The position numbers were made by a program, and so were the translations under genes. A stretch of 55,230 nucleotides of DNA from Hyphomicrobiales bacterium (GTDB lineage Bacteria; Pseudomonadota; Alphaproteobacteria; Rhizobiales; Methyloligellaceae): positions 1 to 55,230 of the forward strand of contig JANQLP010000143.1 of assembly GCA_028280515.1 (NCBI GenBank). Direction: 5' to 3'. Positions within the stretch are counted from its first letter, which is position 1. The number at the start of each line of letters is the position of its first letter. The notes beneath the pieces are model-generated. The model did not search any database, was not told the origin of the DNA, and worked only from the letters and a program-made list of their open reading frames with translations. This document shows, piece by piece, positions 23,250 to 33,109 of this stretch.

Positions 23250-23810
23250 CTACCAGAACAGGCCCGGCTCGCTGAGAAACAGTCTTTCCACCGCCGTGGT
23301 CTTCCTGCCGAGCGCCGCATTGCGGTGTGGGAACCGGCCGAAGCGGTCGATGACCATTTTGTGCTTTTCCGCAAAATCGATCTGTTCGGCGTCGCCGAGA
23401 GACCGAAACAACTCAACCGAGCGCACCTGCATCTCCGGCTCTTCCGAATGCTGAAACGGCATGTAGAGGAATGCGCGCTGTTCGTCCGTGAGTTTCCGGT
23501 CCTTTCCCGAATCAACCGTATCCTGGGCCAGTTTCAACGCCTTTGCATCCGAACCGTAAGCCCGCGGATCGTCACGGAACATGTTGCGCGGGAACTGGTC
23601 GAGCACAATCACGGCAGCGAGCCTGCCCTGCGGCGTCGCAAGCCAGCTCTCGGGTACCTGATCCACCAACCGCAAATACAGTGACGCAAAGCGCACCGTG
23701 ATTTCCTGGTCCACCTCCTCATCCCGCTTCCACCATTGTTCCGGGGTCAGGGCACCGTACCAAAAGCGCAGCACGTCGCCCGCTTCTTCCGGCAGATCGT
23801 CTTGCGTCAT
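23250..23810 (-). CDS. DUF924 family protein
   Basis: A 186-residue cytosolic protein that clearly belongs to DUF924. Visible are VLRFWYGALTPEQWWKRD, GRLAAVIVLDQFPRNMFR (the LDQFPRN signature), RAFLYMPFQHSEEPEMQVRS and RFGRFPHRNAALGRKTTAVE. The family is all-helical, TPR-like, common in proteobacteria and without an assigned reaction. It is a single gene; 23108-23249 between it and the upstream pYEATS-like gene shows nothing notable. Confidence 0.92.
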   Translation of the reverse strand: MTQDDLPEEAGDVLRFWYGALTPEQWWKRDEEVDQEITVRFASLYLRLVDQVPESWLATPQGRLAAVIVLDQFPRNMFRDDPRAYGSDAKALKLAQDTVDSGKDRKLTDEQRAFLYMPFQHSEEPEMQVRSVELFRSLGDAEQIDFAEKHKMVIDRFGRFPHRNAALGRKTTAVERLFLSEPGLFW

Positions 23811-23976
23811 CGCACTCTTTCAAATATCACCGTTCCCGTCCCTCATTTTGGTCAAGACTTTCTGGCAAATCCGTGTTGTCGCGGTCGTCAGGCACGTTGA
23901 AACTGTGGACATATCTTGACCACGAGTTGGTAATGTGCCGACTTGAGCAAAGAGGCGCGAGGTCGCGGAGCGAGTG

Positions 23977-24486
23977 ATGGCATTGAAGCCGTCAACACTG
24001 ATTATCCTAACATGTATTGCGTTGGCGGGTTGCGGCGCCCGGTTCGGCGGCGATGCCACGCCGGCGAGCGAGACCGCGGCCCTTCCGCCGCCGGCGACGC
24101 CGTCCGAACGTGCCGTGCAGGTCGCCTGGACGGCGGCGAACGCGCGATATTGCGCCTTCGGCCTGAACCCGCAGAAACTCAAGAGCGACTATCTCAACTG
24201 GGAGCGTGGACAAGGCGCCTCCGCCGAGACGGTACAGAGCCTCGGTGCGACCTACGACAAGGCGTTCCTCACATTTTACGACAAGGTCAAGGAAACGCCG
24301 GGCTACTGCAGCAAGGCGAAGATCGAGGAGATCAGACCCGAGATCAACCGCCACCTGGCAGGTGATTATTCGCCGAGAAAGAAAGTACAAGAGTCGGAGG
24401 AGGAGCCGGCAAGCGCGCTGCTGCCGCGGACTCGTCCGGATGACTACAGTCTGGATGAAGCTCTTACGCCCACAGACAGCAGATGA
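23977..24486 (+). CDS. Hypothetical lipoprotein
   Basis: A 169-residue protein with a lipoprotein signal: hydrophobic TLIILTCIALAGC with lipobox LAGC (Cys at about residue 19). The ATG at 23977 is preferred to the adjacent GTG at 23974, with GGAG about 9 bases upstream. The mature part has a Pro/Ala linker, a helical region about 45-115 with two cysteines (CAFGLNPQKLKSDYLNWE and PGYCSKAKIEEIRPEI) that may pair, and an acidic tail (ESEEEPASALLPRTRPDD). I do not recognise the family. It is convergent with the symporter accessory gene. Confidence 0.72.
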   Translation: MALKPSTLIILTCIALAGCGARFGGDATPASETAALPPPATPSERAVQVAWTAANARYCAFGLNPQKLKSDYLNWERGQGASAETVQSLGATYDKAFLTFYDKVKETPGYCSKAKIEEIRPEINRHLAGDYSPRKKVQESEEEPASALLPRTRPDDYSLDEALTPTDSR

Positions 24487-24496
24487 GGCGGCAACG

Positions 24497-24619
24497 CTAT
24501 CTGGATTTGCGTAATCCCCGAACCAGACCGTACAACACGTAGATGGTAACCAGACCAAAGGCTCCGGCGCTCAGCCAGAGCAATACGGTCCAGAGCGAAA
24601 CCCAGCCATCGATGCTCAT
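24497..24619 (-). CDS. 40-residue symporter small accessory protein
   Basis: A 40-residue frame starting MSIDGWVSLWTVLLWLS with one membrane helix (about 7-31) and a basic end (GLVRGLRKSR). Its ATG overlaps the TGA of the sodium:solute symporter (ATGA), so it is translationally coupled to it. Small one-helix proteins encoded directly after SSS-family symporters are known as symporter small accessory proteins, and the Trp-rich start fits that type. It is probably a subunit or stabiliser of the transporter. Confidence 0.7.
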   Translation of the reverse strand: MSIDGWVSLWTVLLWLSAGAFGLVTIYVLYGLVRGLRKSR

Positions 24620-26127
24620 GCCGCACCCTTCTCCTGGCGGGCGACGCGCCCTTCGGTAAGCGAGCCGACGACAAATCCGACAAGCGAAAGCCCGATGGCG
24701 GCAAACCCGATCATCGGGCTCGAGATGGCCTCAAGGCCAAGCGCCGTTTTGATCGGGGAGAGTGCGGCAACCGCTGTGAACCCGAGAACAAGCGCCCAGA
24801 GCGCCCCGCGGCGGGTCGCACCCTTCCAGTACAGTCCGCCGGCAAGGAGGACGATACCGGAACAGAAATAGATCGATCCGGAGACAGCCAGATAGTCCCA
24901 GATGTCCTCGCGCCCCTCATAGATCAGACCCCAGTACAGTTCGTACAGGGCGATCACCACAATGAGCACGCGCGTGCCCCACTTCTGCGCCTTCTCATTG
25001 TCAACAGTGCCGAACACGGGACCGAGAACGTCGCGGGACAGGATGGACGCCCAGCAGAACAGATAACTGTCCTGGGTCGACATGAAGGAGGCGAACATGG
25101 CCACCGCGAGGAACGCGAGTAGCCACGAAGGCATGGCGTGGCCGAGCATGAGCGGGGTCGCGACGAGGTCGGCGTCGCTGCCGTGCCCTGACAACAGTTC
25201 AGAACCGCCAATCGCCGGAATGTTGAAATAGCAAAAGGCGAGAACCCCGAGAAATGCGGGAATGATCATACGGGACAGGAAGATGACGCTGGAGATGAGG
25301 TAGGCGCGCTGGACCGTTTCTTCCTTTTCGATGCACAGGGCGCGCGAAAGCGCCGTCGGCCATATTGCCGCGGAGACGACGCCCGCCACGAGGATCATCC
25401 AGAGCACGTAGCTCAGCCCGAAACTCTCGTTTGCGAACGGGTCGAAACCGCCGACGCCCTTGTGTTCCTGGACGAGCGAAACCGCCTGATCGATCGGGAT
25501 GAGGCGGGTGAGAAAGATGACGGCGAATATCAGGCCGGCAGCCAAAAGGACGAACTGGAACACATCGGTGATGATCACCGAGCGCATCCCCCCGTAACAT
25601 GTATAGATCACGGCGACGGCGATCAGCGTGATCATCAGGGCATTGACATTCACCTCCGCACCGCTCGCCGACAACATGGCGGCGAGAAACAGGGACGCCA
25701 CCTTGAGGAAGAGGCCCATGTTCAGAATGCCGCCCATGGCCATGACGATTGCCCCGAACACGCGAATGTCGCGCCCGTAACGCTGCTCATAATACTCCGG
25801 CAGTGTGAGAACCCCGGTTCGGCGGATGGGTTTCACGACAAAACCAAGCGCGCCGACGAAAACACAACCCACGAGCGCGGCAAGACCGATATGAAACGCG
25901 GCAAACCCTTCGTTGAACCCCTTCTGAGCGTTGTAGGCGATGGTGATCAGGCCGATTTCCGTGGCGCCCAGGGTGGCAATGGCCATGCCGAGGCCGAGAT
26001 CGCGCCCCGATACAAAGAACTCGGTCAGACCGCTCGCGTGGCGCGCCTTGCCGCGGTGGGCGAGCACGATTGCCACCACATAGGCAAGCGAAAACAATGC
26101 AAGATAGGTCAGCGTCGAGTTGGCCAC
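24616..26127 (-). CDS. Sodium:solute symporter (SSS family)
   Basis: A 503-residue membrane transporter with about 13 hydrophobic helices. I chose the GTG at 26127 (MANSTLTYLALF) because GGGGGG lies 6 bases upstream; a TTG nine codons earlier is the alternative. SSS hallmarks are FFVSGRDLGLGMAIATLGAT (TM1), VLTLPEYYEQRYGRDIRVFG, YTCYGGMRSVIITDVFQ and, near TM8, AMFASFMSTQDSYLFCWASI. The substrate cannot be fixed from sequence. It is coupled to the 40-residue accessory gene by a 4-base overlap. Confidence 0.9.
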   Translation of the reverse strand: MANSTLTYLALFSLAYVVAIVLAHRGKARHASGLTEFFVSGRDLGLGMAIATLGATEIGLITIAYNAQKGFNEGFAAFHIGLAALVGCVFVGALGFVVKPIRRTGVLTLPEYYEQRYGRDIRVFGAIVMAMGGILNMGLFLKVASLFLAAMLSASGAEVNVNALMITLIAVAVIYTCYGGMRSVIITDVFQFVLLAAGLIFAVIFLTRLIPIDQAVSLVQEHKGVGGFDPFANESFGLSYVLWMILVAGVVSAAIWPTALSRALCIEKEETVQRAYLISSVIFLSRMIIPAFLGVLAFCYFNIPAIGGSELLSGHGSDADLVATPLMLGHAMPSWLLAFLAVAMFASFMSTQDSYLFCWASILSRDVLGPVFGTVDNEKAQKWGTRVLIVVIALYELYWGLIYEGREDIWDYLAVSGSIYFCSGIVLLAGGLYWKGATRRGALWALVLGFTAVAALSPIKTALGLEAISSPMIGFAAIGLSLVGFVVGSLTEGRVARQEKGAA

Positions 26128-26222
26128 GGCAATCCCCCCGTCATGCGTGGCCAATGTGCAGTCTCAATGAGACAAAGAAAAGCCGGAACCTCCCGGAACT
26201 TCGGCGAAACGGCGGACAGCCC

Positions 26223-27230
26223 CTACTCGTCACCCGACTGGGTCACGTGCCCGCGCAGATCGATTGAGGTGCCTTGTGAAACGGGAGGAGCCGGAACGCC
26301 GGTATCCCCGACAAGCGACTTTCCGCCCGACAATTGCTCGTTGATTCTGTGGGCAACGGCCCGCAGCTTGTCCTCGGGAAGCCCGCCGGCAAGCAACATC
26401 GCCAAGCCGCGATGCGTCCACGTCCCAAGCGAGAGTGCGCCTTGCTCACGAACCTGAATTGGCCGGGCGACATCCGTGGACGCCTTGACGTACAACGCCA
26501 GCGGCGACCCGGCGGCAGGCAGATATGCGACCTGGGCAAATGGCACGCCATCATGCTGCAGCATCTGCGCGCGCTGGAACACCAGATCGTCGGCACTCAA
26601 ATCGGGAATGCTGAACTCCTTGCCGAACACCTTGGAGATTTTGAAGCCCACGAGGTCGGCATTTCCTTCTCCGAGCAGGCTGGTTGAGAAGGTATCGCGG
26701 CTGAGCAGCAAGTGCGCCCGCGCGATGTCGTCCGTCCAACTCGGCAGTGCAGGCGCCTGTGGCGTCGGTGCCGGCGCTGCCGCCACCGGAGCCTCGGACG
26801 GAATATAGATCACGGTCTCGAACGGCTCGGCCTTCAGCTGGTCGTACAGGAGGTAGCCGCCGGCAGCGCCCGCAATCACCCCCCCAAGGCCCACCCAAAC
26901 GAACGCCAGGGAGCGGACGAGAACCGGCCCCACCAGCCCGAGCGGCGTCAAGGCCGCGGCCCGGCGCAGGAAATCGCGAACAGGGTGGCGTTTTTTCAAC
27001 GTTGCCGGCTCGGCATGCGTGTTCGCAGGTGCTTCCGGGGGCGATTCGGGTTCGCCTGCCATCATCGTCTCAAAGGCGGTTTCCAGGTGCGCGCGCGCCG
27101 CTTTCAGAGCCTCCACACGCTGGGCCGCCACCTGATCTTCCTCCAGAACCCGCTTGATCGCCTTCGACTGGTCCTTGGCCAACTGCCCTTCCGCATAGGC
27201 CACCAGGAGTTCGTCTTTGAGTTCCGTCAT
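26223..27230 (-). CDS. Transmembrane anti-sigma factor-like protein
   Basis: A 335-residue protein overlapping the sigma-factor gene upstream by one base (TGATG). The N-terminal cytoplasmic segment (about 1-60, MTELKDELLVAYAEGQL, then EEDQVAAQRVEALKAAR) resembles the short helical anti-sigma domain of RsiW/NrsF-type regulators. One or two membrane helices follow (about 93-127, LVRSLAFVWVGLGGVIAGAA), then a periplasmic domain of about 190 residues. There is no HXXXCXXC zinc motif, so it is not a ZAS-type anti-sigma factor. The role is inferred from pairing and topology. Confidence 0.68.
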   Translation of the reverse strand: MTELKDELLVAYAEGQLAKDQSKAIKRVLEEDQVAAQRVEALKAARAHLETAFETMMAGEPESPPEAPANTHAEPATLKKRHPVRDFLRRAAALTPLGLVGPVLVRSLAFVWVGLGGVIAGAAGGYLLYDQLKAEPFETVIYIPSEAPVAAAPAPTPQAPALPSWTDDIARAHLLLSRDTFSTSLLGEGNADLVGFKISKVFGKEFSIPDLSADDLVFQRAQMLQHDGVPFAQVAYLPAAGSPLALYVKASTDVARPIQVREQGALSLGTWTHRGLAMLLAGGLPEDKLRAVAHRINEQLSGGKSLVGDTGVPAPPVSQGTSIDLRGHVTQSGDE

Positions 27231-27790
27231 CAGCCTGTCTGCCTGTTGATCTGTTGCAATTGCTGAATGTCCGCGCCGTGGCCGCCGATGCCGTCGAGCC
27301 AGTCGGCGCGTTCAACGAAGGAGGCCAAGGCCCGGCTGACGCGTGCGAGAACGGTTTGCCGGTCCGTGTCGAGGATGGTTGCGGCGTCGTCATATGACAG
27401 GCTCTCGCCCCAGATGAGCATCGCGGCGGAGCGCTGCTGCGGCGGCAGCTTGACGAGAATATCGGCAATCTCGGTGATGCGGACATCCGGACACAGACGC
27501 CGGTCCGTTTCGAAAATGGAGGGGTCCGCCTGTGCTTGCGAGATTGGCGAATTGTGCGACCTCAGATCCCTGAGCCACTCATCGTGCAATCGTCGAAAAG
27601 CCCAGATGTCGAACGCCGTACCCTGCTGGTACGTCTCGTCCTCATCCAGCATCTTGTTGCAGGTGTTGCGCAAGAGCATATCGGCACTCTCGCCGTCCCC
27701 CGCCAAAACCAGTGCAAATCGCCGCAAGCGCGGCAACAACGTGATCAGCTTGTTGCGTACAGCCGTACGCAGCGGCTTCGTATGCGCCAT
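27230..27790 (-). CDS. ECF-type RNA polymerase sigma factor
   Basis: A 186-residue group 4 sigma factor. Region 2 is seen at about 12-80 (LITLLPRLRRFALVLAGDGE, FDIWAFRRLHDEWLRDLRS), and region 4 at about 115-165 (LVKLPPQQRSAAMLIWGESL, DDAATILDTDRQTVLARVSR) with its helix-turn-helix. The ATG at 27790 (MAHTKP) is preferred to the upstream ATG at 27805 because GGGG precedes it. It is co-transcribed with its putative anti-sigma factor. A 7-bp palindrome at 27860-27876 lies at the promoter. Confidence 0.8.
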   Translation of the reverse strand: MAHTKPLRTAVRNKLITLLPRLRRFALVLAGDGESADMLLRNTCNKMLDEDETYQQGTAFDIWAFRRLHDEWLRDLRSHNSPISQAQADPSIFETDRRLCPDVRITEIADILVKLPPQQRSAAMLIWGESLSYDDAATILDTDRQTVLARVSRALASFVERADWLDGIGGHGADIQQLQQINRQTG

Positions 27791-27859
27791 CAATCCCCAC
27801 CGCATCTTCTGGTCGACGCTATACAGTCCGGCCTTCAGGGCATGCTCGCATCAATCAAT

Positions 27860-27876
27860 GATTCGCCCTGCGAATC
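27860..27876. promoter_or_regulatory. Palindrome upstream of sigma-factor gene
   Basis: GATTCGC-CCT-GCGAATC is a perfect 7-bp inverted repeat about 70 bp upstream of the sigma gene, next to a -10-like TATCTT on the minus strand. It is a candidate operator. The rest of 27791-28029 is the divergent promoter region and shows nothing else clear. Confidence 0.4.
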
Positions 27877-28029
27877 AGTAAGATACCATACTTTTGATCA
27901 CTTCGGCTGACCGTAATTCACACGCCGCAACCACAAATTGCGCTCACCTCACCCCGCGTGACGTGCTTCAGGGAATAGGCTAAGAGCTAGCATTGCGTGT
28001 GAGAGATCGACTTTTTGCCGGGACCAGCG

Positions 28030-29295
28030 ATGGCGGACACCGACAACAAACAGGGTGCGGTACAGACAGTGTCCGAGCCCGAGCCGCCGCACGCGCCTGA
28101 AGCACCGGCGCCCGCACCGCCAACTGCGCCGGCCGAACCCGAGCGAGCACCTTCGACGCCGGATGACGGGCTGCCTTCTGCGGCGCCGGACGCCGCGCAG
28201 GCCTCCGAAGCAACGCACACCAAGCAGGCCGATACCGAACAAGCCGATACCGAAAAGCCGGATGCCGAACGGCCGGATACCGAGCAACAAAACGAACAGC
28301 TTGCGGCGCGCATCAAACGGATGGAGCGGCAGATCCGGCGTACCGTTACCCGGGCCCGGCAGGTCACACACCACGGCAGCGCACGGGCCAAGGCCACGGC
28401 CGGCCCGGCGCTGACAAAGACCGCCACGGGCTTGCGAAAGGGAAGCGAGCGCGGCGGCCTTGCGCTCGGCGTATTCTACCGGACCCGCGTCAAACCGTTT
28501 CTCGCCGACGCCGCCGCGGCACTGGCCAGCCGCCTGAACAGAACAGCTCTTGCGCGGGATTATCGACGGCTTCTGCTCGTTGCCCACAGATACGGTCCCG
28601 ACCGGTCCGTCGAACAGCTCTGTTTTGTTCCGACGGCCGAGCATATTCCGCTGTCGATCGTGCGGGTCCCGCATCAGTTGCGCCGCACCGGCCATGATTA
28701 CCGCCCGACGCCACGTCTGGTTTTCCAGTGGGCCATGGACCTGTTGCCCGGAACCGTTGAGCGCCACCAATTCGTTGACTACGGCGCGGGGCGCGGCCGG
28801 ATTCTGCTGATGGCGTCCCACTTTCCGTTCGACAAGGTGATAGGCGCGGAGATTGCCGAAGAACTCGCAAACGATTGCCGTTTGAACATCGCGCAGTACC
28901 CGCGTTCGCTGATGAAATGCCGCAACGTGGAATGCGAGCATATGAGCGCTCTGCGCCTTCCGGTTCCCGAAGGCGAGACCGTGTTCTATCTCAACAACCC
29001 CTTTGACCGTTCGATGCTCGAGCGCGTGATCGCGCAGGTCGTCCGCTCCTACAAGCAGGAACCGCGCGCGCTCCACGTCATCTGCGTGGATATCGACGCG
29101 GACGACCTCTTCGCGGACACCGGTGTTTTCGAGCGGATACCGGAACCGTTGCGGCAGCGCCTGAAAATCAGGGCATTCAGCCCCTATGCGATCGCCGTCT
29201 ACCGCACGATCTATCAGGCACCGCCACAGGATGACGACGGCGTGGACGAAGACGAAGATGCCGGCGCGGCTGCGCGCTCAGATCAAGGCGCGTAA
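28030..29295 (+). CDS. Class I SAM-dependent methyltransferase with disordered N-terminus
   Basis: A 421-residue protein. Residues 1-95 are Pro/Ala/Glu-rich with short repeats (KQADTEQADTEKPDAERPDT) and no predicted structure, followed by a basic helix (IKRMERQIRRTVTRARQV). The C-terminal part (about 190-395) is a Rossmann methyltransferase: SAM-binding motif I is HQFVDYGAGRGRILLMAS, with an acidic residue at the end of strand 2 (VIGAEIAEEL) and NNPF as motif IV (FYLNNPFDRSMLERVI). NNPF is similar to the NPPY-type motif of amino-methyltransferases. The substrate is unknown. The start is the ATG at 28030; a TTG five codons earlier is less likely. Confidence 0.75.
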   Translation: MADTDNKQGAVQTVSEPEPPHAPEAPAPAPPTAPAEPERAPSTPDDGLPSAAPDAAQASEATHTKQADTEQADTEKPDAERPDTEQQNEQLAARIKRMERQIRRTVTRARQVTHHGSARAKATAGPALTKTATGLRKGSERGGLALGVFYRTRVKPFLADAAAALASRLNRTALARDYRRLLLVAHRYGPDRSVEQLCFVPTAEHIPLSIVRVPHQLRRTGHDYRPTPRLVFQWAMDLLPGTVERHQFVDYGAGRGRILLMASHFPFDKVIGAEIAEELANDCRLNIAQYPRSLMKCRNVECEHMSALRLPVPEGETVFYLNNPFDRSMLERVIAQVVRSYKQEPRALHVICVDIDADDLFADTGVFERIPEPLRQRLKIRAFSPYAIAVYRTIYQAPPQDDDGVDEDEDAGAAARSDQGA

Positions 29296-29324
29296 GCGCA
29301 TCGGAAGCCGGTTGCAGTTCCTTG

Positions 29325-29750
29325 TCAGCCGCGGACAACCAGGACCGAACATTTGGCGTGGCGCACCACCTTGGCCGCCGTGGAGCCCAGCAGATAGTCG
29401 GTGATGTCCGGCCGGTGCGACGCGATGACGATGAGGTCGGCGCCGGTGCTTTCGGCGGCATCGAGAATCTCGTGATAGGTCTGCCCGTGGGCGGTCCTGA
29501 TTTCGTACGAGCCATCGCTCAGTTTGTGCTTGCTGGAGAGTTCGTCCAGCATCTTGGCCGCACTTTTCTGCATCTCATCGGAATAGTCCGTGGGCAGCCG
29601 GTTGGCGACCAGGTTGGGAATGTCGGCGACAACGTTCAGCAGGATCAGACTGGCGCCCGTACAGCCGGCCATTTCCACCGCCTTTACCAGGCTTGCCTCG
29701 CCTGAATCCGACTGCGACAGGTCAATGGGTACGAGAATTTTCTTGAACAT
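29325..29750 (-). CDS. Universal stress protein, UspA family
   Basis: A 141-residue single Usp domain. Visible are the first strand KKILVPIDLSQSD and the ATP-binding pattern near the C-terminus (DLIVIASHRPDITDYLLGST, then AAKVVRHAKCSVLVVRG), which corresponds to G-2x-G-9x-G(S/T) with an Asp-rich variant at the first glycine. ATP binding is therefore plausible but not certain. It is monocistronic and convergent with the methyltransferase gene, 29 bp apart. Confidence 0.92.
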   Translation of the reverse strand: MFKKILVPIDLSQSDSGEASLVKAVEMAGCTGASLILLNVVADIPNLVANRLPTDYSDEMQKSAAKMLDELSSKHKLSDGSYEIRTAHGQTYHEILDAAESTGADLIVIASHRPDITDYLLGSTAAKVVRHAKCSVLVVRG

Positions 29751-29872
29751 TCTGCCCTCCCCCGGCGGATAACCGTTCAGTATGCGCGACCATAAAGACC
29801 GAGAACACGCGGCGTGGCAAATGGTTGATTGTGGAGATCAGACAGTGTTCGGGCGTGCGAGACAGTCTTCAG

Positions 29873-30517
29873 TCACGCAAGCACCAGATCGAAGGCGAAG
29901 CCCGGCACGTCTCCGCCCGGACGGGCTTGCGCGGTGGCGGCATCGTGAACCAGTCGGCTCTTGAGCCTGCGGTACAGGAAATCCTGTTCGTTCTGCGGGT
30001 CGCCCGGAAAGTACATCTGCGTGACGAGTTGCCCGAGCTGATCATGCAAGACGCGGAAATGGATGTGCGGCGTGCGCATGCCGCCGCCCATATCGTACGG
30101 CGCGGGGCGGATTGTACGAAAACGATACGCGCCGTCAGCGCGCGTTCGCACCGCGCCATATCCCTGAAAACGACCGTCGCGCGCCGTCGTACCGCCGCGG
30201 TCCGCCGGGTGGAAATACCGCCCGTTCGTATCCGCCTGCCAGATCTCGACGATGGCGGCATCCAGAGCATGGCCTTTCACGGAAAGGGTCCGGCCCGAAA
30301 CCTCGATGATCTCGCCGGCGGCAACATCATTCGTGTCGCCGATCCGGGTCAGATCGGCGTCCTGATCCGCCGGCTTCACCCTTGGATAGAACGGACCCGC
30401 CGATTGCGGCGGCGTCGCCGCAAGACCGGCATGCGCGGCCCGGGCGGCGATCAGCCCGGCAGCGCCCGCGATCAGGCCACGGCGCGTGAACAGGACATCT
30501 TGAGCCCAGTGCTTCAT
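29873..30517 (-). CDS. Tat-exported intradiol ring-cleavage dioxygenase-like protein
   Basis: A 214-residue protein with a twin-arginine signal (FTRRGLIAGAAGLIAARAAH, about residues 10-29), so the folded enzyme is exported. The mature part is a compact intradiol dioxygenase barrel; the expected non-haem Fe(III) ligands are Tyr in NGRYFHP, Tyr near IRPAPY and two His in TPHIHFRV. Known members cleave catechol or protocatechuate between the hydroxyls. An exported single-domain form is less studied and its substrate is unknown. It is the last of three leftward genes after the ferredoxin reductase, 78 bp apart. Confidence 0.82.
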   Translation of the reverse strand: MKHWAQDVLFTRRGLIAGAAGLIAARAAHAGLAATPPQSAGPFYPRVKPADQDADLTRIGDTNDVAAGEIIEVSGRTLSVKGHALDAAIVEIWQADTNGRYFHPADRGGTTARDGRFQGYGAVRTRADGAYRFRTIRPAPYDMGGGMRTPHIHFRVLHDQLGQLVTQMYFPGDPQNEQDFLYRRLKSRLVHDAATAQARPGGDVPGFAFDLVLA

Positions 30518-30595
30518 GCATGTGAGCTAGCGTCTCAGGCCGGCAATTGAAAGGCACGGCCACCCCGCGGCCCGGTCAAATTACGGTGAGAGGTG

Positions 30596-32098
<1,503 letters not shown>

Positions 32099-32201
32099 TC
32101 AGAATTTGCCAGAGCAAAGGTCCTGTGCGCGACGCGAGGTAGCGATGGGCGCGAAACGCCTCACAGCGCATCGCGGCGGCGGCGCGTCAGGCGTCCGGCA
32201 T

Positions 32202-32591
32202 CTAATTCCCCAGAATATCAGCGATGCAGCAGTTCGCCTGGCCAACCAGTGCTGCCAGTTCGCGCCGTGCGTCGCGGTGGTTCTCGCTGCTTGGGTCGCC
32301 GGCGAGCTGTTCTGCCGCCTCGGCCCGACGCGCGACCTCCACGGCGCCCACGCTGCGCGCTGAACCCTTCAGGGTGTGCGCGGCATCCGACCACGCCTTT
32401 TGGTCAGACGCGTCCCTCAGTTGCTGCAGGTAGAGCTCCGACTGGCTGCGAAACAACGCCAGGACTTCTTCCTGCAACGACCGGTTGCCGAGCGTATATC
32501 GCTGCAGATGCTCAAGATCGATCGCAACGCCCGGACTTGCGGCGGCTGCTTCAGGCGACGCACCCTCGGTACGCTTTTCGTAAAAACCCAT
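32202..32591 (-). CDS. Stand-alone HPt domain protein
   Basis: A 129-residue histidine phosphotransfer protein. The phospho-accepting His lies in DAAHTLKGSARSVGA (about residues 79-93), within a four-helix bundle; VLALFRSQSELYLQQLRDA is the helix before it. I chose the ATG at 32591 (MGFYEKR); the longer frame to 32651 starts with low-complexity basic sequence and lacks better support. It has no kinase or receiver domain and no partner gene beside it, so it probably serves a phosphorelay encoded elsewhere. Confidence 0.85.
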   Translation of the reverse strand: MGFYEKRTEGASPEAAAASPGVAIDLEHLQRYTLGNRSLQEEVLALFRSQSELYLQQLRDASDQKAWSDAAHTLKGSARSVGAVEVARRAEAAEQLAGDPSSENHRDARRELAALVGQANCCIADILGN

Positions 32592-33109
32592 GACTCCACA
32601 TCCCCTTCGGCAGGATATATGCGCCGTCTGCGTGCGCCTGATCTGTGCCATCGAACGTGCGGCCTTTCAGCCACGCCGCCGGTCTTCGCGCAAACACCCT
32701 AGCGACGCCCTCATAAGATGCGGTTAAGTCTTACAAAACGGACCGCGTATCTGCCTTCGCGCACACAAGGCGCAACTGTAGCCAGTCATGGTAAACAGGC
32801 ATATTTAATATAATTATTTCAAATGCTTATATTGCGTGAACTGATCCAAAATCTCGCGACGACGTTGCAAAAACCACCTTTCTTTGGCCTCAAATCCGTA
32901 CTAGGTATGGTGAACAAATATCAAATGCGGGCGGGCTGGTTCCTTTCAGGGGTGCAAGGTCGGTGCGCGTTTGAATAATGCGTAAGAGTGAAATCTGCGC
33001 GCGATGCAGAAAGAATGGGTTCGCCGGTACGGGGGCGCGTAATCCCTTCAGGGGGATGGACACGCAAGTGCTATGGTGATTGCGGTGGGTGACCCGGGGA
33101 TATTTGGGT
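32592..33109. other. 518-bp intergenic region with AT-rich promoter
   Basis: The divergent gap between the HPt gene and the large coiled-coil gene. It contains an AT-rich patch (about 32801-32825) with a perfect TATAAT at 32809-32814, a likely promoter. A possible 33-codon frame at 32979 lacks a ribosome-binding site and is not called. Otherwise I see no gene or RNA structure. Confidence 0.4.

Noticed and set aside
32979-33080. 33-codon frame upstream of the coiled-coil gene
   Set aside because: No ribosome-binding site and an unremarkable sequence; coding cannot be supported.
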